Assembly: GCA_027625915.1 (NCBI GenBank)
Contig: JANTQA010000060.1
Location: 4,588,001 to 4,652,000, forward strand
DNA: 64,000 nt
DNA from: Anaeramoeba flamelloides
Taxonomy: Eukaryota > Metamonada > Anaeramoebidae
Direction: 5' to 3'
Position numbers and translations under genes: made by a program. The notes under the pieces are model-generated. The model worked only from the letters and a program-made list of their open reading frames with translations, had not been told where the DNA came from and searched no databases. Within the stretch, counting starts at the first letter, position 1. Each line of letters begins with the position of its first letter. This document shows, in pieces, positions 21,690 to 34,900 of the stretch.

Positions 21690-21981
21690 AAATAAACTTC
21701 TTTCTAATGAGATTTTTATTAAATATTTAAAGTCAAAAAGTCCTGAATTAATTCTAGAACCACTTAATAAAATAAAATTGAAATTATAAGTTAGGTTAAT
21801 ACTCTAAATTCTTAAATTATATTAAAAAAGTCCCATTAAAAAGAATTTTTTTGATATTGTGATTACATAACTCTACAGTACACAATTTAAGGTAAACAAA
21901 AAAAAAATAATTAATCACGATTTTAAAATTCTTTGAGGAATATTGCTTTTCTTTGATTTTGAACTTTTTCAATTTACTAAT

Positions 21982-24069
21982 ATGTTTTCCTTTTTACAAC
22001 TTGACAAAAATTTTTTTAATTTACTAATTCTTGAAATTGATTTAGATCAAAAAACAAAACAAATTGAAGGAGACTATTATCTTGCTTACTATTTACAACG
22101 ACAAGTATATGAAAATTTCTGTTCAAGAAGCTTGGGAATTCATACATTAAATACAAACACTTATTCAACCTTTAACCTCAGCAAATACTTTAAAAATTAT
22201 CAGAATTTTCCCGAAAAAAAAAAACCTAGAAATTTGAGATCAAAAACAAAAATAAGAAGAAGTAGAAGATTAAATAACAATTACTATCAAAATCAAACAA
22301 ATTCTATTTTAACAGAAAATATCAAACCAAAGGAAAATGAAGAAGAAATAGATAAAAAAAATAAAAATTACAAAGAAGTTGATAAAAAAAAAGACGAAGT
22401 AAAAGAAAAAGAAAAAGAAAAAGAAAAAACTGAAAATGAAGAAGAAAAAGAAAATGAAGAAAACGAAGAAAAAGAAGATGATGAAGAAAAGGAGGAAGAA
22501 AAAGAAAATATAGAAGAAAAAGAAAATGAAGAAGAAGAAAAAGAAAATGAAGAAGAAGAAAAAGGAAAAGAAAAAGAAAAAGATGAAAAAGAAGAATTAA
22601 AGGAAAAAAAAGAAATAGATAATAAAATAGAAAATGAAAAAGTGATTGAAATAAAAAAGGAAAAAAGAAAAATAAAAAGAAAAAGAAAAAGAAAAAAAAA
22701 AAGAAAGAGAAAGAGACAAAGAAAAAGAAAAGGAATAAATCAAAATGGAAATGGAAAAGAGAAAGAAAAGATAAAAATAACTCGTTTAAATTATAATCTT
22801 CCTTCTCAATTTAGTAGATATCATACAAAAAAAAACAAAAAAATCAAAATGAGGAAAAAAAAATCAATAAACTCTGATTATGACCCCAAATATAATGAAT
22901 ATTATAATTTTAAGAAGAAAAATTATGAATACTATGAAAGCTATTTTTCTGATCATTCCGAGAAAAACCAATTTGATTTTAATGATTGTGAAAAAAAAGA
23001 GTTTTTTCAGGATCTATTAAATGGAAATTCATTTTTAGATGATTCATTTAAACAAAAAAAAATCTCAAAGATTTTAAATGAAAACAAGGAAAAAATAAAA
23101 GAAGAAAAAGAAGAAGAAGATGAAAACAAAAAAGACGAAAAAAAAAAATTATTGTTCAAAAGTTTGAAAAAAGAAAAAGAACAAGTAGAAAAAGCAGAAA
23201 ACGTGGAAAAAGTGGAAGAAGAAGAAAAAGAAAAAGAGGTAAGAAAAAAGGAAAAGACACAGATTCAGGAAAAAAAAGAAAATGTAGAAAAGCTTGAAAA
23301 AATAGTGAAGAAAAAAAAGAGAAGCCGAAAAAACAAAAGAATAATAAATCCAAACATCCGACTGTTGAATTATTCTTTAGGAAACCGAAGAAATTATCTC
23401 ACAAGATTAACATCGCGAAGTCGTAGACTTATGAGCTCAACTTTTGATAACTATGAAGATACAGATTATCATCCCAACTTACCCACTTTCCCAACACTGG
23501 ACAATACCAATTACCTAAGCTATAACCAACGCACAATCATAACGAGGTCAATGGGAACTAATTTATCTACTTTCCAAACATCTGAAATTGATATCGATAA
23601 TATGGATTATCAACAAATTATCGATTTAACTGAACACATGGGAAAGGTTTCACAGGGATTATTAAATAACGAGATCGATCAATTAAATTCCTTTCAAATT
23701 ACAGATGATTCAATTCCAAAATATAAGGATGAAAAATGTATTATTTGCTTAATGAATTTTGAAATGGATAACTGCATAACTGTTTTAAATTGTTCACACA
23801 TTTTCCATAAATTGTTTGATTTTTTTTTTATTTTTTTTTTTTATTTTGTTATTTGTTTGTAAAATAATTCTAAAAAACTTTTTTTCTAAATTTCTATTCT
23901 TATTTTTTAATTTGATATTTATTTTAAATATTAATATTTTTTTATTTATATTCATATTATCATCATTCTTTTATTTTTATAATTCTTATAATGTATTAAT
24001 AGTTGTATTAAAAAATGGCTTATAAATAATAAAAAATGCCCAATTTGTAATAATATTGTCAAAATTTAA
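21982..24069 (+). CDS. RING-H2 finger protein, probable E3 ubiquitin ligase
   Basis: Two exons, 21982..23813 and 24003..24069, encode 632 residues. The first exon ends inside the RING and an intron (GTTTGA...TTAATAG) joins in phase. This gives CIICLMNF, then CSHIFHKFCIKKWL, then KCPIC: the full C-x2-C...C-x-H-x2-H-x2-C...C-x2-C RING-H2 ligand set, close to the C-terminus. RING-H2 domains recruit E2 enzymes. The middle (about residues 95-470) is an extreme K/E/R repeat region, probably coiled or disordered. The N-terminus (LAYYLQRQVYENFCSRSL) is unrecognised. ATG 21982 is used; the longer frame above it starts only at TTG. No membrane segment is evident. Substrate unknown. Confidence 0.85.
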
Positions 24070-26489
24070 ATAAAAAAGTTTTTTTTTATTATATTTTTTT
24101 TAAGTTAGAATTTAATAAAAAATAAACAACTTAATAAAGTTTAATTTTTTTGGATAAAGGGGATCTGGTAATTTTTTTTTCTTTAATTGTAATGTAATTG
24201 AAATTATTATATCAATAAAATAGATGAATCTTTATGATTCAAATTTTCGAAAGTTCTTTTAACCATTATTAAATGTAAGAAATGTACTTAAATATAAAAA
24301 AAAAAAAAATTCATTTGTATTTTAGTTTATCATTTATTAAAATTTAAAATCTCATATTATGTAAATTTTAATAAGAGTCAATTTTAGAAATTATTTTGTT
24401 AATAAATCTTGTGTGAATAGTTGGCTGTTTAATAAAAAAAGTTAAAATAATAAAAAAGGGTGGTTTCATCACTTTGTATTTCAATATTATAAAATTATAT
24501 GTACCAATCTACTATTTAAGTATTTTTCTTTTCTAAATAGTGAAACAAAAAGTTAAAATACAATCGATTGAACAAAGTTAAAAAAATAATTACAATAATA
24601 ATTTTAAAAAAACTTAAAATATATTTTTCCTTCAAGAAATGTATAAAAAACACACCCATGAAAAAAATATTTTTTTTTTCGAGAGATTATTATTTAAAAA
24701 ATACTTTACTTATTAAGTTTTTAATGATAAATAAATAAATTTACATATTGTTTTTATATCTAATATAATAATTGAAAAGTATAATAATGGTTATAGTTTT
24801 CTTAAAAACTACGAAAATTTCGGAATCTAAAATGTGAAAAAATCATTAAAACATTCAAAACTTTTGATTTATAGTAGTGAAAAAAATACCGGATATGTAA
24901 AAAAATACCTAACAAGATTTTTAATAGTGAATGCTTATATAATTGTGCTGAATTTTTTCAAATATTTTCAATCAAATCCTTATAATAAATAAAAAAATTT
25001 TTTATGAATCTAGTAATAAACCTACCAAAAGTTCATTAAAATAAGTTTTCTATAGAATCTTCAAACATTGTTTAATATCCTAAGTAGATCATCTTTTTTT
25101 GAAAAACAGATAGAGGTTTGTTAAGAGTTTGGAAAATGATAATACTTATTCTTTTTTTTTGAAAGATTGAATGGTGTTTTGAACTAGTATAATTTCATTA
25201 ATCATCATTATAAATAGTGAGCGAGTTATAATTTTAAAAGTTTAATTCTTAAAAAAAGGATGTGATTTTAAATTAAAGGAATTACACAATAATTTTCCTG
25301 GTATACAGAATTAAAAATCTTTTCTGGGATTATTTTCATGTCGGTTATTTTTTTCTTTCTAATTGAAAATTATTACCCTTTTGTTTTTTTTTTTGTAAAT
25401 ATTGTACATTATAAACAATTTTTAACATTTCGATTAGTGAATGAACCTAATTTGTTATTTCTGCACAACTTTCTTAAATAAGATTTTTCTTTCAGAAATT
25501 GAATTTTATACAATATTTTTGAATTGTAGTTTTGTGTATTTATCTTTTTTTAAAAGCTCCAGAGGAAAAAACTGATAAAAAATTAAGTATTTTGGGTTTT
25601 AATAGATAATTAGTTATATGTGACAAAAAAGCAAACAAGCCATCAAAGAGTACTTTTTATACAGTCAAAGCAAGACACACACAAAATACAAGTTTTGTAG
25701 TTATATTAATTTTTTTTTCTTTATTTGTTATACTTGTCCATTCTAATTGATAATTAATCTATAAATGGAGTAGTTAATCCCTTAATTTTAAAATGATGTA
25801 GTATTTAAAATATATCTTTTTTTCAAAAAATTAATATTACCTTCACAAGTTAAATAATAATGAAGAAAGCAGAAAAAATTTCATAGGATATTAATAATCA
25901 AATAAACAAACATTTCAATCATTTTTTCTGAATAAAAATTATTATACCCTCAGATAAAAACATTGACTTTATTGAATAGATTGAGAAACATTTTATATAT
26001 TTATAATTTGGTATTTATTTTAAAAATTTAGAATTTTTTAAAATGCCATCTTCAATATAATAATTTTCAAATTTATTCTTTGATCTAAGAAATCAAAAAG
26101 AGTAAAAAAATTAAAATTTAATTATTTTTATGAACAATTGAAAAATTTATTTTTTTTATTTTATTTTATTATTTTTAATTTTTTCGAAATTGTAATTTAA
26201 AGAACCAGTTTCGCTCTAAAATAAGACTTTTGGAAATTATTCCGATATTTTTTTTTCAATTTCCTTTTTTATAAACTCCAATGCCATAAATCTGTTTATT
26301 GGAATACACTATTAATTATTATTATAACTCAACAAAATACTCAATTATACATAATTTTTTTCTAAAAAAACTTTTGAAAAAAAAAGTTAATTTAAAAAAA
26401 AAATAAATGACAAAAAAGATATTAAAGTTTTTGTTTTTATACCAAAACCGGTGCTTTAATTTAATTTTTTAGAATAATTATCATTCATT
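24070..26489. other. Intergenic DNA with one dispersed repeat
   Basis: The 2.4 kb between two convergent gene 3' ends (RING gene and CS-Sel1 gene) holds repeat C copy 1 at 24880-25300. Otherwise it is AT-rich with no ORF above 60 codons. Confidence 0.6.
24880..25300. repeat. Dispersed repeat C, copy 1
   Basis: Matches 48630-49075 in the same orientation. Shared blocks include 'TAATAAACCTAC', AAGTTCAT, 'TTTTTTTGAAAAACA', GAGTTTGGAAAAT, 'TCATCATT' followed by TTATAATT, and ATTACACAATAATTTT. Many substitutions suggest an old duplication. Confidence 0.65.
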
Positions 26490-29400
26490 TTAAAGATTCT
26501 CTTTATTTTTTTGATTCCGTTTAGAATAATCATTGAATAAACTAATCGACGAAACAATAGCCAAAGATCCAAATGTAAAAATCCAACTAAATTTTCTATT
26601 TTTTTTTTTAAATAGTTCTTCATATTCTTCTCGTTCAGATTTTTCTTGTAATGTTAAAACTTTTTCCTTTTCTTTTTTCTTTTCCTCCCCTTTCCCCTTT
26701 TCCATTTCTTTTCCCTTTTCTTGTTCTTGAGTTTCTTTGGTTTTTTTCTTGTTATTTGTTAAACCCGTTTTTACTGATTTTTTATTTTTTTTAATAGCTT
26801 CAGAAAAAATGAAAACAGGCTCATCTTTTTTAACATTAAATTCTTGTTCATAACGTTCTTGGCCTATTTCTAAAAGCTCTTCCAAAGTTTCTGGAATTTG
26901 AAGTAAAGGATCAATTTTTTTTGCTAATAATAAAAATCTTTTTGCCTTTTTAAAATCTCTTACTGCACCCCTTCCTTCTATTAACATTATTGCTATTACA
27001 AAGAGAATGGAATTTGAAATATATTGAATAAAAATAAAAGTTGTTTAGAAATGGTCAAACAAAATAAATATAAAAGTAATTTTTAGAATAAATAAAATTT
27101 TAATAAGTGCTCGAAACAGTGAACTTTAATTTTAAAATATCTTTAGAGAAAAAAAAATTTAATAACACAATTTAAATATCCAAAATTGTTAATTATCATT
27201 AATTGATTCTTCAAAATAATTCAATTTGTTTATTTGTAAGAAATTAAACTGAATAAGAGATCTAAAAAATTTCTGATATCAATTTTTATATGATATTTGG
27301 TAGGTATGAGAATTGGTGGTTATTATTTTTTTACTTTATTAATTTGTCACAACCCCTCGACATAATATCATAAGATATAAAAATAATTGGGAAGAATTTA
27401 TCAAAACAAATTCAAGCAAAAAAATCAAAGAAAAAATAACTAACACCATAAATAAAAAAAGACAGTCTCTTCTACAATGTAACTTGTTAATAATGAAGAA
27501 TTTTATGAATCTTCATTGCTTTTTTCTATTAGATCTCTTAAATTAAGATCTATTTTAAAAATCATAAAATCCCATCATCAGTTTTGCATTTTTTTCTCAT
27601 TCTCTTTTTTTTTTTCTCTAATTAATTTTTTTTTCTTTTAATTTTCCCCACTATTTATTTTTTCCTATATCTATACATTAATTCTTTATCTAAAAGTAAT
27701 TTACAGACTTAAAAGGATATATATATATATATATAATTTAAAGTTATTTAGTGGTTTTACCCAAATACCTGTTATTATTTTCATTGATTAATAAATGAAA
27801 AACTTTGATTTTTTAATCGTATGAAAAAATTATTGAATTGCTTTTTTTGCTTTATCTTTAAAAATATTTTTTTTATTTATTTTTTAATGAAGGTTAAAGT
27901 AAAAATAGGAAATTTACTTTTAATAAAACCAATCAATCAATTTTTTGACTTTTTTTTTTATTAAGAATTACAGAAGTGATGGTTATTAAAATCAAAATTT
28001 AAACTTTGTAAAAAAAGAAAAACTTTCATGATCTAAATTATTTGTAATAATGGTTTTATGTCAAATCAACTAATAATAATTATCTCATTATTATTGATAT
28101 ATCTGAAAACTATATTATTGAAACTAATATATTTATTAATTTTGAAAAAAAAATTAAAATTCAATTTCAAAATTCCTCTTTAAAATTAAATAACAAATGC
28201 AAAATAAATTGTAATGATATTGTTTTTGAGGATAACATGGATTATGACAATATTAGAAATAAATTCACGATAATTTTATAAAATTGCGATTAATCCTACT
28301 TTGTTGCGTAAAATCATAAAACCATGATAATCCAAAAAATTCCAATAATCTATAAAATCTCTAAAAATAAGAAAATTATTTTTTTTGAATTTAAAAATTT
28401 TTTCTTTCCATTTTTTTATTTTCTACGAAATTAAAATTCCCAATGAATAATAGGATCAAACAAATAAAAATATATTCAAAAAATGTACTTGAATCAATAA
28501 TAGATGATTTTTTTTTTTAAATGGGGAGATTTACGTTTACAAGGTAAATAATCAAAAAGAAGCAACAGAGAATTTCAATTCACATTATAGATCGATTAAA
28601 AAAAAAAACCCTTTAACTAAACTATAGTTTATTTTTCTGTGCAACGAAAAGATAAGAGAAGAAAAAGAATAAAAACAAGCCTTCCAAACAATCTTTATAA
28701 TTTGTGTTCTTGTGGTTAGGTTATTGAGAAACCTTTTGAAAAGTTATCATCCCTCCTTTAAGCTTTCAGAGAATAAAGAAAAAGATTTCAACCCAAGAAC
28801 ATATCCTTTAAAAAATGCATGAAAGTTTGGTAGTTTTATAAGAATTTTTATTTATAGCAATTTATAATACTACCATAAACCGATAAATTATGATTTACTT
28901 TTAGTTATTACTGTAGTTGGCCTAAAGGTATTGATCGATTTGTCAACCAAATCAATACAAAATATAATAAAAAATCTTGTTATGATTCTTGATTTAATCA
29001 AGTATCTTTTTTGTTATTTTTTAAAAAATTAATTTTTTTCAAGATTTTTTTTTTATCAAACAAAAATTTTTCTTTTTAATAATATCGTTGAATTAGCGTA
29101 AAATTCATCAACAATTATATTGAGAATTCTTTTGTTATCATTATTTTTAGACAATTATATAAAATTTATAAAATGCTCCACGATTTTATAGAATATCGCG
29201 ATTTGTTATATTATCACGATTATATTGATTATCGGGATTTTGAAAAATATAGCAATTTGATAAAAATAATCGCATTATTATCGATCGTCCTTATTTTGTC
29301 ATATAATATTGCGATTTTTTAAACTTTATTGTGTATTGAAAAAGATATTGTCATACCCTCTAATAAACAAATCTAAAAGTTGAATTTCAAAAGAAAAGAA

Positions 29401-31971
29401 ACCACATAAACCAGAGAAACTTGAAAGTATTTTTCAACTATTGCTTTAAAATTGTTTAAATCTGAAATTTTTATACTTTAAGAAAATTAAGATCCACACA
29501 CCAAAGGGAGATTTTTTTTATGGATTTGTTTGTCAATGAGAAAGACTTGAAAAAATTGATAACATAATTTTTTTTCTCTATTATAAAATATATGGTTTAA
29601 AATAGGTTGTATAACCAATTTAATATTTTTTCATATAGGATAAAATTTTAGAATAGAAAATCAACTTTTATATCTTATAAAATTTTAGGGCAAGGCTGGA
29701 ACGGACTTAATATTTATTAACCCAATTATTAATTATTTTACAAATTTAAAAACTAAAATTCAAAATTTTCCACACAGCTAAAATAGTTAAAAGAATCGCA
29801 ATATCTACAATTTCATTCAAATTGGAAATAAATATTGATTTTTGAAATATAGAAAAATCATTTTTTTGTATTTTCTTTTTAGTTTTTTGTTTTAATTTTA
29901 TTTTTCGAATTACTTAACTTTTTTCGTTCGATCAATTTTTTTTTCAATGATTGATATTAGGTTTTGGTTTTGTTACTTTTAAACAGAAAAAGCCAAATAA
30001 AATCAGTTTATGGTTTCTAACCATTTGATCGATCAATATTCCTAATAGAATTTAAACAAGTTTTAACAATACTCTTTTTTGTTCTGCTCTCTGCAAAAAT
30101 TTTAACACACTCTTGGGTTTATTAGTATTGATAATTATTTATTTTATGTTTTTGTGTGTACTGTAAATGATCAATAAAACAAATGCTAACATTTCAATTA
30201 ACTAGAAGTTTTAATTTAGGTATTTCTTCTGAAATTGAATTTTTAAGATTTTTTTTTCAAAAATTGAATTTTTATCTGGTCAAAAATTTTGAATTTGTGC
30301 TAAATATTTAAATTTGAAATATCTCAAAATTTCCATTTTATTTTCTTGAAAATTTTTTTGTGGATATCAAGAATAAAAATGTCTTACGAACTACTTTATA
30401 ACACGGGTCGAAAACGGATATTACTGAATTAATTTCAAAAAAGAAATCTCATTGAAAATCAAATATCATTCCATTCATTTTTTAAAAAACTTGACAAAAA
30501 ACTGTGTCGTTTGGCAAGAAAATTCCTATTAATAATTAAATGATAGTTAATTCCAAGTGTTTAGAAAATGGCGAATATATGCCTTTTTTTATATTGTTAG
30601 ATAAACTTTTGATTAACTGGATAAATTCCAAAGAAAGTTATGCAATTATTTCCCAACCCAATGATGAAATCATTTTGATTTGTTTAACAAAGAGTTCATG
30701 AGTAACCTAAGTAAGTTATGAGATTAATGGCGGTGATGTTTGTTCGATGAATTTATTTTTAAACAAAGTGCTAATTTAAGGTTGGGAATTGTTTTCAGAA
30801 CCAAAGCCTCTCTTGAGACTGAAAGCAAATAACAAAATAAAAAAAAAATGAGCTTTGTGAAAGTGAATTTTACCAATTCTTAGCATTGACTTTGTATTCC
30901 CTGAGTTAGCTGCAGTAACATAATTTTTCATTGCTAAATCGTCATCCCTTTCTACACCATACCCACCTTCGTCATAAATTAATCCAATGTAATGATAACC
31001 TGCGTTGCCTTCTTTAAGGGAACGCTGGAAATATTTTAGTGATTTTGCATAATTCTTTTCGCACCCTTCTCCGCTATAGTAATAGCACCCAGTCCTAAAC
31101 AAAGCGAATTGAACAAATAAGAAATAAAAGAAAAAGAAAAAAATTGAAAATGAAAAGGAAAAAATTGATTGAAAAAAGCTAAAAATAAGCAAAGTAAAAG
31201 ACATCAAAACAACGATTAGAAGAACTTTTTCTGTTTATACTCTTTTTTTTTTTTTTTTTTCTTTTTTTTTGAAAGAGATGCGTTTTAAAGCCAAACTACG
31301 AGACAAAAGAAAGTATGTCAACAGAGAAATGGTGTTGTTTGGAAACAAAAAAATAAAAAAATTCAATTTCAAAAGGGGGGGTATTACATATAAACAGATT
31401 CCCACTGACCTGATTTTGCAGCAAGTTTCCAATAATGGAATGCCTTTTCAGGGTTTGATTCAATGGGAAAACTTGTATCTGTTGTGTAAATCGCGGCAAC
31501 TTTAAAGCTACTTGTAAAGTGGCCCTCGTCTGCAGCTTTAATGAGCCATTTAAAAGCAGTTATATAATCCCCACACGACTCTAAATACATCGAAAGAAGA
31601 TAGGAAGAAAAGGGATCAATCCTTGAGTTCGATGGGCCAGAAATTAAGACAGGCCATCTTACGTTTGGATTCTTTTTAATTAAGGTGATCTGGACGTGTG
31701 TAGAATCAATTAGAGAACTGGAGTTTTGAGGGATCTCAACAGAATCAAAGATCATTCCCTCAATTATTGGCTTGTTGCCGGTTAAGCACACAAAAAAATA
31801 ATTATCAAGCAAGCCGATTTCCAGATCATATAAATTTGATAATGGTGGAACAGATACATTGAGAATAAGGCTGTTTTTTGAGTCCTCAAACGAATACTCA
31901 TAGATTTCTGTTTTTTTCAGTTTTTGTTTTGTTTTTTCTTCTTTGGTTTGGTTTTGAAGAGTAACAAACAT
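26490..31971 (-). CDS. CS-domain / Sel1-repeat protein with C-terminal membrane anchor
   Basis: Exons 31971..31388, 31094..30874 and 26992..26490 encode 435 residues. Residues 25-115 look like a CS (p23/NudC-like) domain: IYEYSFEDSKNSLILNVSVP, then IIEGMIFDSVEIP, VQITLIKKNPNVRWPVL. Five Sel1 repeats follow. Repeat 3 is completed across intron 1 (AAKSGQWESVYM|TGCYYYSGEG) and repeat 5 across intron 2 (KSMLRI|AIMLIEGRG). The exact 22-residue spacing of the Sel1 consensus at the first junction supports the splice at AT|GTAATA. A K/E/Q-rich linker precedes one hydrophobic segment (FSWIFTFGSLAIVSSISLF) and a short charged tail, so it is probably tail-anchored with its domains in the cytosol. No signal peptide. 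The role is probably as a chaperone or adaptor scaffold; the exact function is unknown. Confidence 0.87.
29160..29325. repeat. Degenerate ATTATCGCGATTTTAT-like array
   Basis: Variants such as ATATCGCGATTTG, TATCACGATTATA, TTATCGGGATTTTG, AATAATCGCATTATTATCG and ATATTGCGATTTT follow each other every 15-25 bp. A smaller cluster of the same words is at 28265-28335. CG dinucleotides are otherwise rare here. Confidence 0.55.
29750..30110. repeat. Dispersed repeat A, copy 2
   Basis: Second member of the family at 6560-6900 and 36900-37270, located inside the CS-Sel1 giant intron. It keeps the AAAATAGTTAAAAGAATC block, the 'GATTGATATTAGGTT' block and 'ATTTGATCGATCAATA'. Confidence 0.6.
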
Positions 31972-34900
31972 AATTCTTTTTTAAGGAAATGAAAAAAAAT
32001 GATAAAATCAAGTTGTAAATTTTTTTCACCTTTTTTTAAGGTGGAATGGCTTGTTACTTTTCCTTTATATTTGTAAAACAAGTACAATTGCTTTACTATT
32101 GGTTATTCTTTCATTTTTATGTCACAACAAATACTTTGGAATTTGGATTTCCTTTTTTTCCGTTGAATTATTAATACTTTTCCTTTCCAATTAAAAAATG
32201 AAAATTTTTAGTTCACATTCCAAAATATTTTTCTAGTTTATAAGTCCAAAAAACCAAAGATCTTTCCAACATCGTTTAGAAAGGATATTTTGAGACAATC
32301 AATTAAACTTTCTGAGTTTACTCTAAGACAAAATTTTTACTCTGATAATTTGATTGTAGCAGTAATACTTAATATTCATTTAGGAAATTGAAATAAAAAT
32401 TTTCATTTATTAATTAGAAAATAGCAGTATTGCCAAATTTCAAAAAGAAAAAATTTCAATTTCATCTCAAAGAACAATAAGGTATCACATTTAAAAAATC
32501 AAAAATAATCATTTTAAATTGATAAAATAAATATTTTTGTGAGTTTCATCAAATAATCAATTAATAATTAAGGAAAAAAGAAAGAAAAATTTTATCTATA
32601 AATTTGAAAATAAAAGAGATTAGAATTACTATTCTAGAAAAGTTCTATATTTATAAAATGAGTTGTTATTAAAATTATTACATAAGATTCTTCTAAAGGG
32701 TTCGAAAAGGAAAGTCTAAATCTTTGAAAATTTTTAATTAATTCACAATCTTGAAAAGTGGTTAGAGTAATAATTACCCACTTTTGGAAATCAATCGAAG
32801 AAGTTTTATTTTATATAAGAACATTCAAAAAAGAGTTTGATAACAATAAATTAAATGTATTTTGAGAAAAATATCAAGAATTAGTGAAACAATGTAATAA
32901 GAATATCTAATATACATCTTATATATCTAATATATATATATATTTAAGGTTGAAACTTCAATGTTACAAAAAATAATTTTATTTAATAATAACACTTGAA
33001 TATTGTTCCAATCGCGTGTTTTTTTGAAATAGTTCATGAAAATATTTTCTAATTCATAAAAAGAATGTGTATATAATCATACTTATTATATATATATATA
33101 TTTCTATAAATGAAATTTCAATATTAACATACTTATTTTCACTTGAAACTTTTTTAAAAAATTATTATTATCAAAATTTGATTAATACATAGATTTAATG
33201 GTAACCCAGCAAATAGTCTATGAATACAATCCTAAATTAAAATCTTAATAAATATTAACAAAAACCATCTATTCATTTCTCTTTATAATATACCACATCA
33301 GATAAATATAAAAAACATATATGGAAAAATCTGACCCTTGGATAAAACTGTAATTAATTATACCAAAATACATTGAAGACACTTATTTGCCATATTTTTT
33401 TTGATTTTTTGTATTCACAAATAAATTTATATATAAGAAAATTACTAATAATTATTATTTTTTTTTTAAGTTTTAAAATCTTCTAATTCAAAAATTAAAA
33501 AATAATAATTCAAAAAAAATGTAAATAGAATAGACTATTATTGTAAAATAGACACTTAAAATCAATTTCGAAATTTGATAACTTTTGACCATTAATCATT
33601 TTTTAAAAAATAAAATGTTAAAAAATATTTTGGGGACTTTTCATTGTAACTTCTCATGTAAATTTTCTCGATTACTTTCAAAAATAACAATTAAAGACTT
33701 TATTATTTCTTAATTGTAAATTTATTCATTTTAAAAGATATTACAAAACCTCAAAATTTTTAATGTTAATCTGTATTTTTTAATAATTTTTTTTTTTTTT
33801 CAAATGTACTTCTTGAAAAAAAAAAAAAATACAAGGTAAAAAAAACAAAAAAAAAATATCCGAAAACAAAAAAAAAAAATTAATAAAATGAGAAAAAATC
33901 GTTTGATCTATAAATTGAGGTTTTTTGAGTAAAAATATTGTATAAAACCTAAAAAATCTTTTTCAGTCAAATCGTGACAGTTTTAATTAATAAATAGTAC
34001 ATATTCTATGATTTTTATCTATTATTCTACTCAAAATAAAATTTCAATTTCGAGATCTGATCATTTATACTAATTTTATCAATTTTTTTTTTTTATTTTA
34101 CTTTTTGCATTTTTTTCTTTTTGTTTTAAAAAATGCTGATTTGAAAAAAAAAAAAATGTTGGAAAACTCCAAATTAAGATATAGAAAATTTATTTTTCGT
34201 AATTTCCCTTAAATTTTAGATATTTACTATTAAAAAATCTTATTGTCTATAATTTTATTTTTCCTAAGATATTGAGAAATTTTGAACAAGAAGTTCAAAT
34301 GAAAGGGTTACAAAAATATTTTTAACATTTTATTATTTTCAAATATTTATTATTTGCCCAGGTATTTTTTTTCTGAATATCAACTCAAATCTGAAGCTAT
34401 TATTTATCTTATTTCCAAACAATCATATGTTTATTGATTCTTAAAAAAAAGCGAATTTGTTTTTTTTTTTCACTAGGATATAATGTGTGAAATAGAGCTT
34501 GGGATATCTTCTATTAATCCACTAAAACTTGCAAATTTGAATGAACTACGTTTTTAAAAGTATTCATAGGAAATTGAAACTTCTTGAATTTATTAAAACA
34601 TATAATATCAAAATTTTAAAATTTTTACACAACTGAAATTATTGTAATTAATAGAATCAAAGATCCTAAGTTGGATGATTTTTTTTTTTTTTCTCTAAAT
34701 TACAACATGGATTTTGAATTAAATTCTGAAATATTAATTATTTATTCTAACAAAGTTGTAAGGTATTTATCAAATCTTTTTTAAGAGTTTGAATGGATAA
34801 TAAAAGCCAAGCATTTCATTTCGATAAATTTAAAATTGAAATCATTTTTTCAGATTTTGCACTTTTTTATTTTTTTCTAATTTTTCATTGAAGCACAATT

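Larger units (their letters stand above)
18567..21981. other. Intergenic DNA with repeats, upstream of the RING gene
   Basis: Contains a repeat array (18830-19480) and a terminal-inverted-repeat element (20974-21689). The 64-codon ORF at 19533 has no recognisable domain. The 290 bp between the element and the RING-gene ATG probably hold that gene's promoter, but no motif is distinctive. Confidence 0.5.
26993..30873 (-). other. Oversized 3,881-bp intron of the CS-Sel1 gene
   Basis: It starts G|GTAAAA and ends AATAG|CA. The split codon G|CA (Ala) continues a Sel1 repeat. It contains a (TA)n tract at about 27717-27736, an ATCGCGAT-like degenerate array (29160-29325), and dispersed repeat A copy 2 (29750-30110). 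No ORF above 60 codons is found inside on either strand, so no nested gene is seen. Confidence 0.85.

Noticed and set aside
30776-31207. Hydrophobic N-terminus (FSFFQSIF...) of the Sel1 exon read as a signal peptide
   Set aside because: It lies in the T-rich end of intron 1; splicing at AG 31096-31095 restores the Sel1 repeat without it.
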